Source of the DNA: Cymbidium sinense
Lineage: Eukaryota; Streptophyta; Magnoliopsida; Asparagales; Orchidaceae
NCBI GenBank assembly: GCA_021442155.1
Contig: CM038228.1
Span: 83,778,114-83,842,113, forward strand
Length of the DNA: 64,000 bases
Direction: 5' to 3'
How positions within the stretch are numbered: the stretch's first letter is position 1; every line of letters starts with the position of its first letter. Both the position numbers and the translations under genes were made by a program. This document shows, piece after piece, positions 50,193 to 62,793 of the stretch. The notes beneath the pieces were generated by a model, which was not told the origin of the DNA, did not search any database, and saw nothing but the letters and a program-made list of their open reading frames with translations.

Positions 50193-53100
50193 TGTGGGTG
50201 AAAAATTTTTACAGAGTCGCCTTTCAAATCTATTGGTTAGAAGAGAGGGCAAGAATATAGAAATACATCTTTTTATGATGCCATGCAGATCTCAGATGTG
50301 CTTATTCAGGTGATCAAGTACGTCATTAAGGAAGAGTGTACTATCTCGTAAAATAGAAGTCACTACCCTTTAATGGACCCACCTCAATAAGGGACTCCTA
50401 CATAGCATATGTAGAGATTCTTCCCCTACTTTACATGGAAAAGTAAAGCAGGGTTTATTTTAAACTGGGTTCATTAAGTTCCCTACATAGCTCCCATTGT
50501 TATACATCCTAAGGAATGGGGATCCCTTAGGAAAACTCTCGATTAAGGTAAATGATCATTTTCTTCAAAGATTTTATTTGGAAAGGACTATCAATCGATT
50601 GATTCATTTTTGAAGATCAAATAGGATTGATCAAAGAGAGAGAGTTATTATCAAAGCCAAAAAAAAGGTAAGTAGGAGATGCCCATGATGCTAGGAAACC
50701 TAGCGAGCATCTCAAACTATCCTATAGTTGGGTTTTACATTTTTGAAACTGATTTAGTTTGTTTGAATTGCATTTTTTATTAGAAATTTAGGAATTATGA
50801 TTTCTTAACACAAGATTAAGGGAATGCCTAAGAGGTGAGGAATTATTCTTATGCCCACAAGGGGAGAAGCACCCTAAAGCATAAACTAAATCTAAGATGA
50901 AAATGGGTAATTTGGTTTGCCTTCACAAGAGAGGACAAACCACCCGACAGCTTGGACTTACAACCGCTTAAGGTTGGACGCCAACTAACTCCTCTTATGA
51001 TTTTAAATACATATAGGCAAGTCTTTATGCTTATGCAAGATAGCTAGGCTATTATTTATTTAGAAAGAGACTAAGTCCTTAAACTCACTCCCTAAAGAGA
51101 CTAGATCATGTAAGGGCATGCTTCAAATGACCTAAATCTAATGAAATTCAATTTCATTTTATTTTCATTTTTGGACAATTATTTTGACTCATGTTAATAG
51201 GATTCATATGTCTAATGCATGAGAAATAAAGTTATTGGCCAAAATCAACAAGAAGGGAGGAGGTGTGTTTTCACCATGGCTCTCAAAGGTCAAGCCAAGT
51301 TTCTCTGGCAAAGGTGGAAGCCCTCCAATCAAGAGTGAAATAAGATGCATTTGTGCATGATATTATAAAAGAAATACTCATCCAGCTAAGGGTTGCTAAT
51401 TCTTTTATCTTGATTTTAAACCTAAGCTTTAGGTGAGGTTATGAGTTTCTTTATTTTAATTTTGAGTTGTTAGATTAGGAAAAAGATTTTTTCTAAAGAG
51501 CCTAATAGTCATCCATGACATACATAAAGCAAGGAAGAAACTAGAAAATATGCCACTTAATGCACAAGCTAAACAAATCATCAATCAATTTATAAAGCTA
51601 ATCACAAAAGAGGTTGTGGTGGGCACCACCGCACAAACCCAAAAAAATAAATGTGTAGAGCTCTACCCTTATACAACCGATTATGAATTAAATTACAATT
51701 AAGCAAGGAATTCATTGTTATGGGGTCTTCAAGCTTCATTTCTTCTTCTTCTTTTCTTTCTTCTTTTCTTCCTTCTTTTGATGGTTGGAAGGTGGATGCT
51801 CCAAGGCTTCACATGGTGCATAAGATAGGATCTTATGACCAATGCTCATCCTAATCCCCATAACAATCATTCCAAAATCCTAATTGCACAAATTTACATG
51901 AAAAGGAAAAGAATGGAAATCTAACTAACACCTGCAAAATAGATTAGCTAAAACAAACCACACAAATCCCAAGCATGTATATTGGACTTATCACCCCACA
52001 CATGGGTGACTAAGTCCACCTGGCCTATTGGATTATGCTTGGGTATAAAGCACCGCAAGAAAAGCATTTATATTTTTATTTATGATACACCCTTAAGCAC
52101 AATCCCTGAAAATAAATAATTAGACTAAGAGCATCCTACCATTCATTCTATGAGCATACATCCTAACATTTAGTCTAAAACATATATCACAAAATAAAAC
52201 AAACATCAAACCATGCACCCTAACCTAAAGCTAGAAGTGGTGACTTAGCTAATGTGTGCTTGGAAGGTTTGTGTGGTATGCTTAGCTATGTTTTAGAATT
52301 TTCTAAGTGTGAAAATGTTCAACTTAGAGGGGTTTCATTTAAGTTGTTTAATTATTTTGGGTTGATTTTATTTCATATTTTGATTTGGTTCAAGTGAATC
52401 CTACAATTAATTACTAAGTTATGAAAAGAGGGATAGAGAAGAGAACTTTTCTTTCCTTCCCTAACCTAAGTAATTTCTAAAGTAGATTCATGTTTTTTTT
52501 AGTTTTTATAGTGATGTTTTTGATTAAGTCTTTTAATTAATCCTAAGTTTAGATGAACTCTAAACAAACCTATTCAAAAAGAAAGGCATTTTAAGATTAA
52601 ATAAAATGAACCAAATTCATAAAACACACATTACTTCATTTCTTTCCCAACATGTATAACATGCATATGAATGATCTAAGCATATCTATACATACAAATG
52701 AGAATATTTAACACACTTTATGATGCATGCTAAGTAATTCATTTAAGAAATTTGAAGTTTAATATGCATGATTTTCTTAAGTAGAAAAGGTTTCTTATCC
52801 AATTTTCACACATATGAAAGTAAGAAAGGCATAAGTGAGTACAATCATTGTTAACCAGGTGTAAGGTACAAGACCTACTTAGGGCTACTTAAAGCCTCAC
52901 AACCTCGGGGTTTGTCTGACTAATATACCACTTTCCTTAAATACAAACATATGTACAAAAGAAATAAATGGAAAGAAAGAATGCAAAAGTTGTATTAGTT
53001 GATTCATTTTGTTTATGCAATTTATGTACAAGCATAGGTAGTAACCCTTCTTAAGTGATAGCATAAGAATGAATAGGATATGGAATTAGGTAAGTGTTAG

Positions 53101-56100
53101 GTTCTTTTCAAATGAACCATACATCTTACCAACTCTATTCAAAACTATACTAACAGAAGAAGGAAACTATAAGCACATCCTTATATTCTTTTCACATGCA
53201 AGCTTATAATTAAAATATAAGTAGCACTTTCAAATTTTGATAATTGATTTATATGTTTTGAAAATAATTTGAATTTAATAGTGATAATAGCCACTCATAT
53301 TTCTACTTTAGCCAACACATGCAAATTTGACATAAAGTAAATAATTTTCATTTTAAATTTGAATTTTGAAAAATATGGATGCATGAAACCACATGACATA
53401 CAAATTTAACATGTTGGGAAAGAATCAAAGCAATGAAAGCATGTAAACACATTCACTTTAATTAAATCCTAAAGACAATCTTATGAAATAAGAAAGTTTA
53501 AAATAAATCAAAGTTTATTCAATGTGATTTTTGTTTAGTTTTAAGTTTGATTTAATTTTGAAAATGTGAATTGAGTTTACTATTCCTAACCCATTCTTAC
53601 ATGTGTTTGATATTTTTGGTTAATTTTTAGATGATTAGATTCATTTTTTTGTATTAATTAGGTTAAGGTATGAATTAAGTAAATTAATTAACCCTTACCT
53701 ACACCACCTTAGCATAGTTAACCAAATAATTATGAGCCAATGAGATGACATAAAATCTTACAGGGAATTTAAATTTGCAATGCACCTAAAAAAAGGGCCT
53801 AATGCAATTTGGCTCATGATTATTGGTTAATTAAGGGGTTTAACTTAAGTAATTTCAAAACACCCTTCACACATATGAATTGGGTTTTTAATTAAACTTA
53901 GGCTCAACACCCAAGCATCTACCCAAAGTTAATTAAGTTCTAGAGTTTTAGAATTTTAGAAATTAATTAAGGGGATAATTAATGAATTAACCCTTAATTA
54001 AGAGAGGATTAAGGAAAGAAAGGGGTTTAGGGAATAGCTTAGGGGAAATGCCCCAAAATTATTCTAAACTTATTCACTATCTAACCTTAATCAACCTTAA
54101 TAATGGATTAAAACACTAATCAAACCCTTAATTATCCTTAATTACATAAGAGGGTAATTAGGAAACACATTGTAATTCTCTAAATTAAGCCTCAAATAAA
54201 TCCAAGAAAATTGGGGAGGCAGAGTCATCCCCAAAACATACATACCCAAGAAATTTGGATTAATCGAGGTTTAATAAGAGGTAATTAGCAAAATATGATT
54301 TAATAAACCCAAAATAAGAAAAATAAAATCATTGAAATTATTTTAAAATATTTTTGGTTGAATTATCTTTCCATAAGATTTTACCTCATATTTTTTAATT
54401 TTATTGAAGGAGATATGAATTTTGAAGATAGAGAATTAAATTAAAATCCTAACTAATCACTCAGCTCATCACGAGACAATGCAACGGTGCACTTTCCATG
54501 CGCCGCATGCGGAGCCACTTACGTAAGTGTCATCCAAATGGCGCTGTGGTGGTGATGCGATCCTCGCGGATCAAAAGATGACGGCATGGATCATCCCACG
54601 CTTTTAAAAGGGATAAAGAATTTCTAAATGTGGAATATTGGCCCATCCAAAATGTGATGGATGACCGAGATCTCCTCTTCTCTTCACAGAGGTTTCATGA
54701 TCTAAGGGAAGATTCAAGCTCGATTGAGCTTGGATTAGAACAAAATTATTCCCACACTATCTAAAGCTAATGAGAAGCTTATCCAACGGTGGATTTCTCA
54801 TGACTTGAAAATTTCTTTCAAGACCAACACCCCTGCTAAATGGTCAAAAAACCTCACCCAGGTGATCACCCATTTCTGATGAGGTAGCTTCGTCTAGTGG
54901 AGACGAAGCCCTATTGAAAGTTTCAAGCTTTGGGGTTGAGTGGACATATGGACCAACACCACTTTACCTCCTTTGAGGCTTTGATCCAATTGAGGCTCTC
55001 CTTGCTTTGGGAACTCAAATGAGAGCTTGAGTGCACTCACTTGATCCTGAGGGAGTGTGCAAGAGGAATTGGAATGGGATTGTGAGGAAGTTGAAGTAGC
55101 TTCCCTTTTTCAATGGAGAAAACTAAGAAGATATTTCAAATCCTTCTAAAGCTTAGATGGCTCTGATCTCCTAACACTCTAGGCTGGAATGAGGAATGAT
55201 ATTCAAGAATTAGGGGAGTATATCTCCCCATGGAAAGGACAAGATACCTCCTTTATCATTTTGATCCAAACCACATTGAGGGGTTGTTTGATTTGAGTTG
55301 CACATGGTTTGAGATGAGTGGATTGCCAACCTCCCATGTGCTCAAATTGAGTGGAGGAGGATTTTGAATTAGCCAATTTGACCCATGGGATAAATTTTGG
55401 CCTTGGGTCCATTTGGCTGACCCAAACCCATTGGGTTGGGTGCACCACTCTTCATTGGCCCTTTGATTAGGGAGGCATCAAGTTGATATGAAGAGGGTAT
55501 GACCAAATTACCCATGGATTAGGCCAAAATTTGTTCTATGGCCTAGGATAGAATGGTCATTTGGATTTTTTTTTAATTTAGATATGTTGTATGTGGAGAA
55601 AATAGGTTTGGCCAAGTTTCATGATTTTGGAATTCATTTGATAAGGTTTGGCTCATGTTGACCCATTTAGGTCAAAATGGGTCAACTTGGGTCAAACCAA
55701 GGGTTGGGTCAAGTTCATATGACCATTTGAAATGTTTTGGTGGCTTTGGTTTGATTCAATTTGGATTAGTTTTGAATTTGGCTCATATGACTTCATTTAG
55801 GTCAAATGGGTCAAGTTGACCTATTTGACCCATTTGACCTATTTGCTAGTCATGGGTAGGTTTAGGTTTGGTTAGTCATATGGAGTGGATTGGTATTTTT
55901 GTTTCCAATCAATTTGTTAAGTTCAAATTTGGCTCAACATGACCCCTTTAGTGTCAAGTTGGGTCAATTGGGCTAGTTAGGTCTTGGCCAATTGAGGCTT
56001 TGGTCAAGTTCAACAAGTGATTTGGAATGAACTTGACCCATTGGTTTCAATCAATTTGGCTTAGATCAAGTTTTGACACATTTTGAATTTTAGGTCTTGG

Positions 56101-57728
56101 TCAACTTGGTGTCATAATTGCTAGGCTCAAATGTTGACTTGGTCAAGTTCAAACATAGGTCATGAATGAACTTAGATCAATGGTTTCAATCAATTTGGCC
56201 TATGGTGGTTTTTGGTTGTTAGGTTTCATTTTGGGCTAAGTGTGACTTGGTCAACCCTTAGGTTTGACTTGGTTTGACCCAATTTGATTGATTGATCATC
56301 CCATGATGATTGTTGATCATGTTGAGAGGCATAGGTGAGTTTGGTTCAATCCAATTGGATTAGAATTTGGCTCAGGTACTTGGGCACTTAAAGTGAGCCT
56401 AAGGGTCAAATAGCTTGGTCAATGCTTGATTTGAGTTTGATTGATCTTGTATATGGACTTATGACTGAAATATAAATCCATTTGCAAGTGGTTTGAAGTC
56501 AAATGAGTTTTGATTCATTTAAAAATTTCATATTCAAAGGGTGAACATGAAAGGATTTATGGTTTGATTTTTGAATTTATTTTTGATTTGATTGAAGTTT
56601 GTATTTATATTGAGATTCATGATTGTAGGGACGATTGAATCATGAAGGGAAAATAAAGAGTTTGGCTTGATTTGAAGTTGATTTGGCTAAGTTGAAGATT
56701 TTGACTTGAAAGGCTTAAATGATTTTGAGTGGATTTGAGTTTGATTTTGGAATTGGTTTGAATGTTTGAATTTATATTTCATTTATATATGTGAATATAA
56801 ATGGATCAAGAAAATTTGGATTTGAAGTGGTTTAATCATGATTTGGGCTAAGTCCATTAAGAATTTAAAGGACTTAGAAATTTTGAGTTTGGAGTTTGAA
56901 TTTTTATTTTGGTTTGATTGATTTATATATTTCATTTATATATGAAATATAAATGAGAATAAATTATGAGAAAATCCCATGAATTTGAATTTGATTTGAT
57001 CATGATTTGGCAAGTCCATTAATGGAAAATTAAGGACTTAAGAAAGATTTTATATTTGAATTTAATTTGAGATTTGATTTATTGATTATATATATTCATT
57101 TATATATGTGAATATAAATGAGAATATAAATGAATTATGAGAAAATCATGAATTTGAATTGGTTTGAGTGATTTAGTAAATTATGGAAAATTAAAGGACT
57201 TAGAAAATTTCATGCATGGATTTGAATTTTGAGTTTTTGATTGGTTTGAATTTATGTTTCATTTATATATGTGAATATAAATGAGAATATAAATGAGTTA
57301 TGAGAAAATTTTATGAGTTTGATTTGGTTTAGATCATGATTTTGGCTAAGTCCTTAAGAGGAAGATTAAGGACTTAGCAAGATTTGAACTTTGGAATTTT
57401 ATTCATGGGTTTCAATCATAGATTTCAATCATTGATTTCAATCACATGGAGTTGATTTGAGTTTAGAGAAAATCAAATAAGATTGATTTGGAGTTTGACT
57501 TAAAGGAAGGAAGGAGAGGAATGGTTCAAGCTAAGAGTAGGCAAATTTCCTAACACCCCTAAGGCATGACCTATTCCTATGGCTAACTCTTCTAAGTCTT
57601 CTAGGGTTAGGTTGAGTGTCCACCTAATCAGTAGATGTGTCCTAAGACTAAGGAACTCTTAAAGTCTAAGAGACATCTTATGTCTAAGATGGAGGATTTG
57701 AGAGCTCATTATAAAAATGAGGTCAACA
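50193..57728 (-). mobile_element. LTR4: solo LTR, 7.54 kb, subfamily B, nested in LTR3
   Basis: It begins TGTGGGTGAAAAATTTTT and ends GTCAACA, flanked by a 5-bp TSD with one mismatch. LTR3 continues on both sides without loss when compared with LTR1, which proves nested insertion. The left end contains cagagtcgcc (50,212-50,221); on the minus strand, GGCGACTCTG just before the LTR end, a feature I recall from other Tat-lineage LTRs. Like LTR2 it has one copy of the 235-bp unit (52,832) and a four-copy array (56,765-57,400). Other landmarks are the GC-rich centre (54,460-54,600) and the TTGACC zone (55,590-56,420). The frame at 55,203-55,448 is not conserved. Confidence 0.9.
56765..57400 (-). 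repeat. Four-copy ~160-bp array, subfamily-B marker, in LTR4
   Basis: Units with 'tttcatttatatatgtgaat' start near 56,777, 56,930, 57,090 and 57,257. The unit is shorter and more diverged than in LTR2 because of small deletions, but it is the same repeat at the same place in the LTR. Confidence 0.8.
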
Positions 57729-57733
57729 GAGTT
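57729..57733. repeat. LTR4 target site duplication, right copy
   Basis: GAGTT, which then continues as tgaatttaatcatgag, the direct continuation of LTR3. Confidence 0.85.
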
Positions 57734-57995
57734 TGAATTTAATCATGAGTTTCAATCATTTGATAGTTGGATTTAATTTTGGAATTTGGATTTGAATTTG
57801 ATCATTTTGGGAGAAGGAAGCAAGATTAAAGAGCATATTTCAAGTCCTCCCATAAGGCACAAACTATTCATGGTTAACTTTTCTAAGTCTCTGGGTTGAT
57901 GTTCACCTAATCACTAGAGTCTTAAGTCTAAGAATAGTGTTTATAAGAGTCCTAGATTGGTTGATTGAGAGCTCACTCCAAAAGTGAGGTCAACA
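57734..57995 (-). repeat. LTR3, remaining part
   Basis: It matches LTR1 33,269-33,572, including 'caatcatttgatagttgga', 'tcacctaatcactag' and the terminal 'gagctcactccaaaagtgag' followed by GTCAACA. This is the LTR end that joins the 3' untranslated region of element 2. Confidence 0.85.
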
Positions 57996-59900
57996 AGGCA
58001 CCATAGGTGTGGTGTGACCGACAAGGCACAATCAAGATGTATGATGTTGATCGAGACAACAACAATCAAGAAACACTAAGTAAAATGATCTACCCCTAAT
58101 CAGATGTAGAAGGAATCAAGATCTAGAGCAATGTAACTCAACTTATGGGGCATAAGAGAGAAGAAATGATCTACTAGGATCAAGTATGAACCTTCCACTG
58201 GGCAAGAGTTCAAATTATCCATGTATGAGGATAAGAGTTTGATTGGTTTAATATAATTGGGGAGAAAAGATTTTGGGATGAGTGGATGAACCTTCCACTA
58301 GAGAAGCAATAAGAATGATGAGGTTTGATACCCATCCAAAATTTGTTTTGATTAATTGAATGGACATCCACTAGAGATGAAAATTTGATTTGATTTGTTG
58401 ATTTATGATTTGGTTTCCACCAGAGGATATGATTTTGCTTTGAGACTCGCTATTTGACGTGATAGAGTTATGAACCTTCCACTAGAAAGCAGGAGGATAA
58501 GAATTTGGTTTTGGGCACACACTTGCTGGAGATGTGAGCTTGGATCCACTTGGGATAAGAGAGATTTAATTTGGACTCCACTGGAGGGAGGATGGTGGAT
58601 TTGATAAAATGGACCTTGTCGATGTGCGATGGATCCACTAAGAAGGGGATAATATTAGCTTAGACCTATCTCAGATTCACAAATCCAAATGGATAGTCTA
58701 CTGGCCATAGGGTAGAGCTAACCAACCTAAGGGTTGCCTGTCAGTGTGCAATGGTCAGGTTAGGGAGAAAGCACGAGGACTCACATCTGCCTGAACAAAG
58801 GGCCACTGAGGTGAACGATTGATAACACAACAAATCAAACCTAGCCTAAGGTGACTACTGAGAGAGTGCCGACCCAGGGACTTATCTCAACTCGACAATA
58901 ATTAGGCAATTCCTATAGGGAGTTTGCTGACACTGTCCTAAAGATAGGACACTTACTTGGGAAAGGGGCCACTAGGGGCTTGAATTCCTAATCCATAAGA
59001 GAAGATATATTTTATTTGTTTTATGTTGCCATGGACCTTGTTAGTTTGCAAGGGACCACACTGAGAAGGAGCTCATATCAGCCTAGTCTTATCTCAGACT
59101 TACTGGACCAAGGGAGAATCTGCATATCCACTAGAAAAATTCTCCAACCATAGGGGTGGCTACTAGGAAAGGGAAACTGTCCAATCCAAGAGTAACCGGG
59201 GTAGTGTCTAAATGGGGTTGCTAAGGACATGATCCAAATAGAGTGCCCACAGGGGATGTACCACTAGGGGCGTTATGCAATACCCTGTAAAAGAAATCCT
59301 ATAGCTATTCGGTGGCCAACTCAAAGAGAAAGTGTGGGACTCACATGCCGAGTGGTGTATCCAAGTTGATCAGTCGACATGGCGATAAAACCTAGGTGCC
59401 CATCGATTTGCGACAATCAACCTAGAGAAAAGGTGTGTATACTTACATCTCTCTAAAGTAGAACTAATCACTGGGATAGTCTGTCTTTGACTTGACATGG
59501 GCTATCCGACCTAGAGTGACTACTAAGTGAAAAGTCTTGTGTAAGGACTAAACCTAAGCTTGAAGTAGTTAGAAGGAATGGAGCCACTGGGGGACTTATC
59601 CTAAATCTCAAATATGCTCGACCTAGTTAATGCATGATGGCTACTTCAAGAAGAAAGTGCTAGGTTTACATCTTCTTAAATGAACTCAATAAGGGGTAGC
59701 TTATCGGTTACATAGTAAGGCCTACCAAACTAACAAGACGCTCGTTGGTTTGCAATGGTCAAGTCAGGAAGAAAGCGTGAGGACTCACATCCGTCAGACA
59801 AGTGACCACTGAGGTGACACAGTAACAAGATAGCACATCAGCCCGACCTAGAGCAGCTAATGAGTGAGTGCCAAGGGGGCTTGCTCCCACATCAAAATAG
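57996..59900 (-). repeat. Element 2 3' untranslated region with tandem subrepeats
   Basis: The part to about 59,261 matches element 1's 3' region. Beyond it lie further subrepeats anchored by 'gaagaaagcgtgaggactca'-like words at about 58,757, 59,322, 59,415, 59,655 and 59,768, with 'ccactggggg' and 'tttgcaatggtcaagt' words between. Spacing is irregular (roughly 95-560 bases). Tandem repeats between the pol end and the 3' LTR are a known trait of Tat/Ogre elements and can seed satellites. The minus frame at 59,759-59,956 and others here are not genes. Confidence 0.75.
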
Positions 59901-59944
59901 CTCGAGATAAAAGATATGTGTTTCTTTGTGTTGTGAAAGAAGGA

Positions 59945-60210
59945 ATAAGATGCCACTTGGGTTCTATTACAGCTACCCTAAATACACAGAAGAATGGATG
60001 AAATGGTGCCACAAGGGCAATTATTACTCCACTAAGAAAGGATGTTGCTTGGGTTCTCTTACACTTATCTTAGTTGTACTAGTCAAAATAGGATGCCTCT
60101 TGGGTTCTCTTACACCTAACCTAGTAGCACTGGAGGATCATTTGTAATTTATGTTTGTGTTGTAGGGATATGATGCTACTCGAGTTCTCTTACACCTACC
60201 CTAAACACGT
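59945..60210. repeat. Four diverged copies of a ~35-bp phrase just after pol
   Basis: The phrase gatgc(c/t).ct(t/c)gggttctcttacacctaaccta recurs near 59,949, 60,041, 60,092 and 60,175. The plus-strand frame at 59,926-60,147 is made of this repeat and is not a gene. It lies directly downstream of the integrase end on the minus strand. Confidence 0.75.
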
Positions 60211-60220
60211 CGTGGAGGAT

Positions 60221-61345
60221 TCACAAGCGAAAGATATTCCTAACACATAAGAGATGGAATCTGATATGAAAAAAAGTTTTATTGATGATTATTTTCAAAC
60301 AAATTTTTGGATAGTATTTCTTTAAGTAGAGCTCATTAATTGGAAGCATCAGGCGCTCTCCTTTATAATTTATAAGCTGATAAGATCGTCCTTGGTAGGC
60401 CATCTCTATGGCAAAAGGGCATTCCCAAGTGGGTTCAAACTTGCCTCCCATTTTTTGATGGGCAATAATTAGTCTCCTTAGAACTAAAACAAGCTCTCCT
60501 ACTAGAAAAGCTCTAGGATAGACCAACTTGTTGTGAGCTTAAATCATTTTTTCTTTGTACAACTCGAGGTTGCATGCACAGGCATCTCTCCTCAAATCTT
60601 CAAGCTCTTCTACAGCTTGGCATTCACTTTGTGATTTTACCCAACTATCTTAATGATGGGAGTTGAATTCTAGGTAATGCTTTAGACCCATACACTAAGG
60701 AGAACGGAATAGATTGAGTTGGAGTTCTGTATGTGGTGCGATAAGCCCACAAGGATTCAACTAACTGCTCATGTCACTATTATTTGTTGTCGTTGAGTGT
60801 CTTCTTTAATATTTTAATGAGAGTCTTATTGAATGCTTCTACTAGACCATTTGCCCTCAGGTAGTAGATGGTAGAGTATCTCCAATCTATGTTGTGTCTC
60901 CGAAAAAGTTGATCTTAGTGCTCTTGAATGCGTACCATTATCGATATAATTTGTCGAGGCACCCAACCTATATACGATATGGTTCTAAAATTGAGCACAT
61001 CTTTGGTGACCTCTAGTGAGATTGCCTCCACTTAGAAGTGATGATGTAGCTAAGAAGGAGGATCGATTGGACCAACTGTGTCAGTACCCCAACACTCAAA
61101 TGGCCATGAGGCCAATGTAGGATGTAGAATATTGGGTGATTAATGTAAGACCACACCGTGTACCTGACATTAGTGGCATCTCTTAGCTACGTCCATGTAG
61201 TTTGTGATCATCAAAGACTAGTAGTACCGTAGTCTCTTGATCTTGGCTTTCATCTTCAGACCGGATTGATGCGCTCTGCATAAACCTGAGTGTACCTCGA
61301 TCACGATCCTATGGGCTTCATGTATGTCCAAACAATGTAGCCACA
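60221..61345 (-). pseudogene. Integrase relic of element 2
   Basis: The enzyme that joins element DNA to the host chromosome. Read on the minus strand, the zinc-binding region near 61,340-61,165 shows 'EVHSGLCRAHQSG' and a Cys pair (CHxCQ). The core begins with 'WGTDTVGPID' and the first catalytic Asp near 61,090; an 'IDNGTH' segment near 60,940 covers the second Asp; 'NGLVEAFNKTL' with the catalytic Glu lies near 60,855; 'WAYRTTYRTPTQS' follows. The open C-terminal part (60,221-60,526) has 'GELVLVLRR' and 'GKFEPTWECPF', typical of Ty3/gypsy integrase tails. No chromodomain is seen. At least three frameshifts or stops disrupt it. Confidence 0.85.
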
Positions 61346-61559
61346 TGATTTAATGACTGGTACAGGTGCCATCACGAGAGCATAGGAAAGAGCTCTACAT
61401 CGATGTTGTGACTTCTCTTGAGGTAGTTTGCCTATTTTTAAATAATCCATGAATGGTTGCCTCCAATCTGACTCCTTGTCCTTTTTGGAAACGATAACCT
61501 CCCTTTCAGAGGAGAATCTCTCGATGAGTTCAGCATCAAAAAGGGATAAGACTTGTATA

Positions 61560-62006
61560 TTTTGGATCCTTATCAGAATGGACTCATCTTTTGGACATGT
61601 CAACTCCTTAGCAAGCTTGACTAATGCATCTACCATTGTGTTCTCTCCTCGAGAAATCTTATAGATGGTAAACTCTGGGATTTGGGCCAAGAACTCCATA
61701 GTATACTTTTGATAATGATGGAGCTTAGGCTTTAGAATTATAGGACCCAACAATTTGGTTGATGATGAGCTGAGAATCTCTGAAGATGTTGATACTCTAG
61801 ACGCGTAGTGTAATGACTAACTCCAGACCAGCAATCAGAGCCTCATATTCAACTTTATTATTGGTGCATAGATTGGACATATGATATGAGAATTTCATCA
61901 CATCGTGGTTTGGAGTTAGGAGAACTATTCCTACCCCTACCTTTCTTGGAAGAGTAGATCGTGGTTCTTCTCCTTTTTGAAAGGAAGCTGCACCATCAAA
62001 ATACAT
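61560..62006 (-). pseudogene. Second (archaeal-like) RNase H relic of element 2
   Basis: This second RNase H domain identifies the Tat lineage. The first part is open at 61,797-62,006: 'YFDGAASFQKGE' with the first catalytic Asp near its N-terminus and 'VEYEALIAGLE' with the catalytic Glu. After a stop, 'FRDSQLIINQI' near 61,775 supplies the third acidic residue, and the frame at 61,301-61,753 continues with 'ISRGENTMVDALVKLAKEL', with the final Asp. All four acidic positions are thus still readable although the frame is broken. The frame then runs toward the integrase zinc-binding region. Confidence 0.85.
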
Positions 62007-62255
62007 CTCCTAGTGGTGAATGCTAGTGTCCCTTAAGTTCATGATTTGTTCATCGGGGAGGTCATCACTAGCGGGAATCGGCGAAGTGGGTGTCTAAAGA
62101 TACTAGTGCGTGCCCTTCCACCATGGAGGGTATGATGATGTCAAACTGACAAATCATGGACCAATGTATGCCATCCAGATAACATCTAGTGTCATGAGAT
62201 ATTATAGTGAATTGATCCTGGAGATTAGATTCACCTTATAAGAAATCATGTAGTA
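62007..62255 (-). other. Linker between the two RNase H domains
   Basis: Shifting frames with no catalytic motif. The place and length fit the connection between the first and second RNase H domains of Tat elements. Confidence 0.5.
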
Positions 62256-62768
62256 TCATAGCTTTTTGGATGCAAAGATTAAAGCTAGACAATGCTTCTC
62301 AATAAGTGAGTAATTTGTCTCAGTAAGGATTAGATGATGATTGAGATAGTAGAAAGCATTATCTTTCCCTTCATCATTGATTTGAGCTAATAAAGTACCG
62401 AGGGAGTCATCTAATGCAACAGTGTATAGGATCAATGGCTTGCCCGGGATAGTTGCTAGAATTGGCGGCATCATCAGGTAGTGCTTGATGTCTTCAAAAG
62501 CATGTTGGCCCTTATCATCTGACTTGAACTTGGCATCCTTTTTGATAAGTGCTGAGAATGGTTGACATCCTCCTGATAGGTTAGATATGAAGCATCTTAG
62601 ATATGCCAACCACCCTTGGAATGATCTAAGTTGAGTTAGACTTTTAGGGGGTGTCATTTCTAAGATAGCCTTGATCTTCTCTGGATCGATCTTTATTCCC
62701 CGATGTCGAACAACAAACCCACAGAATTTTCCTGAAGCTACTCTAAATGCACACTTCATGGGATTCAT
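62256..62768 (-). pseudogene. First RNase H domain and RT thumb relic of element 2
   Basis: An open stretch of 170 residues. It begins 'MNPMKCAFRVASGKFCGFVV', then 'HRGIKIDPEKIKAI', 'SLTQLRSFQGWLAYLRCFI' and 'FEDIKHYLMMPPILA', the usual order for the thumb and connection of Ty3/gypsy reverse transcriptase. The RNase H part has 'LYTVALDDSLGTLLAQ' and 'YSLIEKHCLALIFASKKL'. The strongly conserved VS motif is altered, and the Glu of the Y-x-x-x-E-K motif is kept. The stretch joins the polymerase core at 62,794 after a frameshift. Confidence 0.9.
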
Positions 62769-62793
62769 TTTGAGGTTAAATTATCTTAATCGT

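Noticed and set aside
25932..57995. A recombinant LTR-internal-LTR-internal-LTR tandem element
   Set aside because: LTR3 begins exactly at its terminus inside the 3' region, and the 3' region would continue in phase after an insertion. Nested insertion explains this with fewer events, though the right end is outside the window.
59926..60147. 73-codon frame with repeated 'GSLT' phrases
   Set aside because: It is a product of the short repeat following the pol end.
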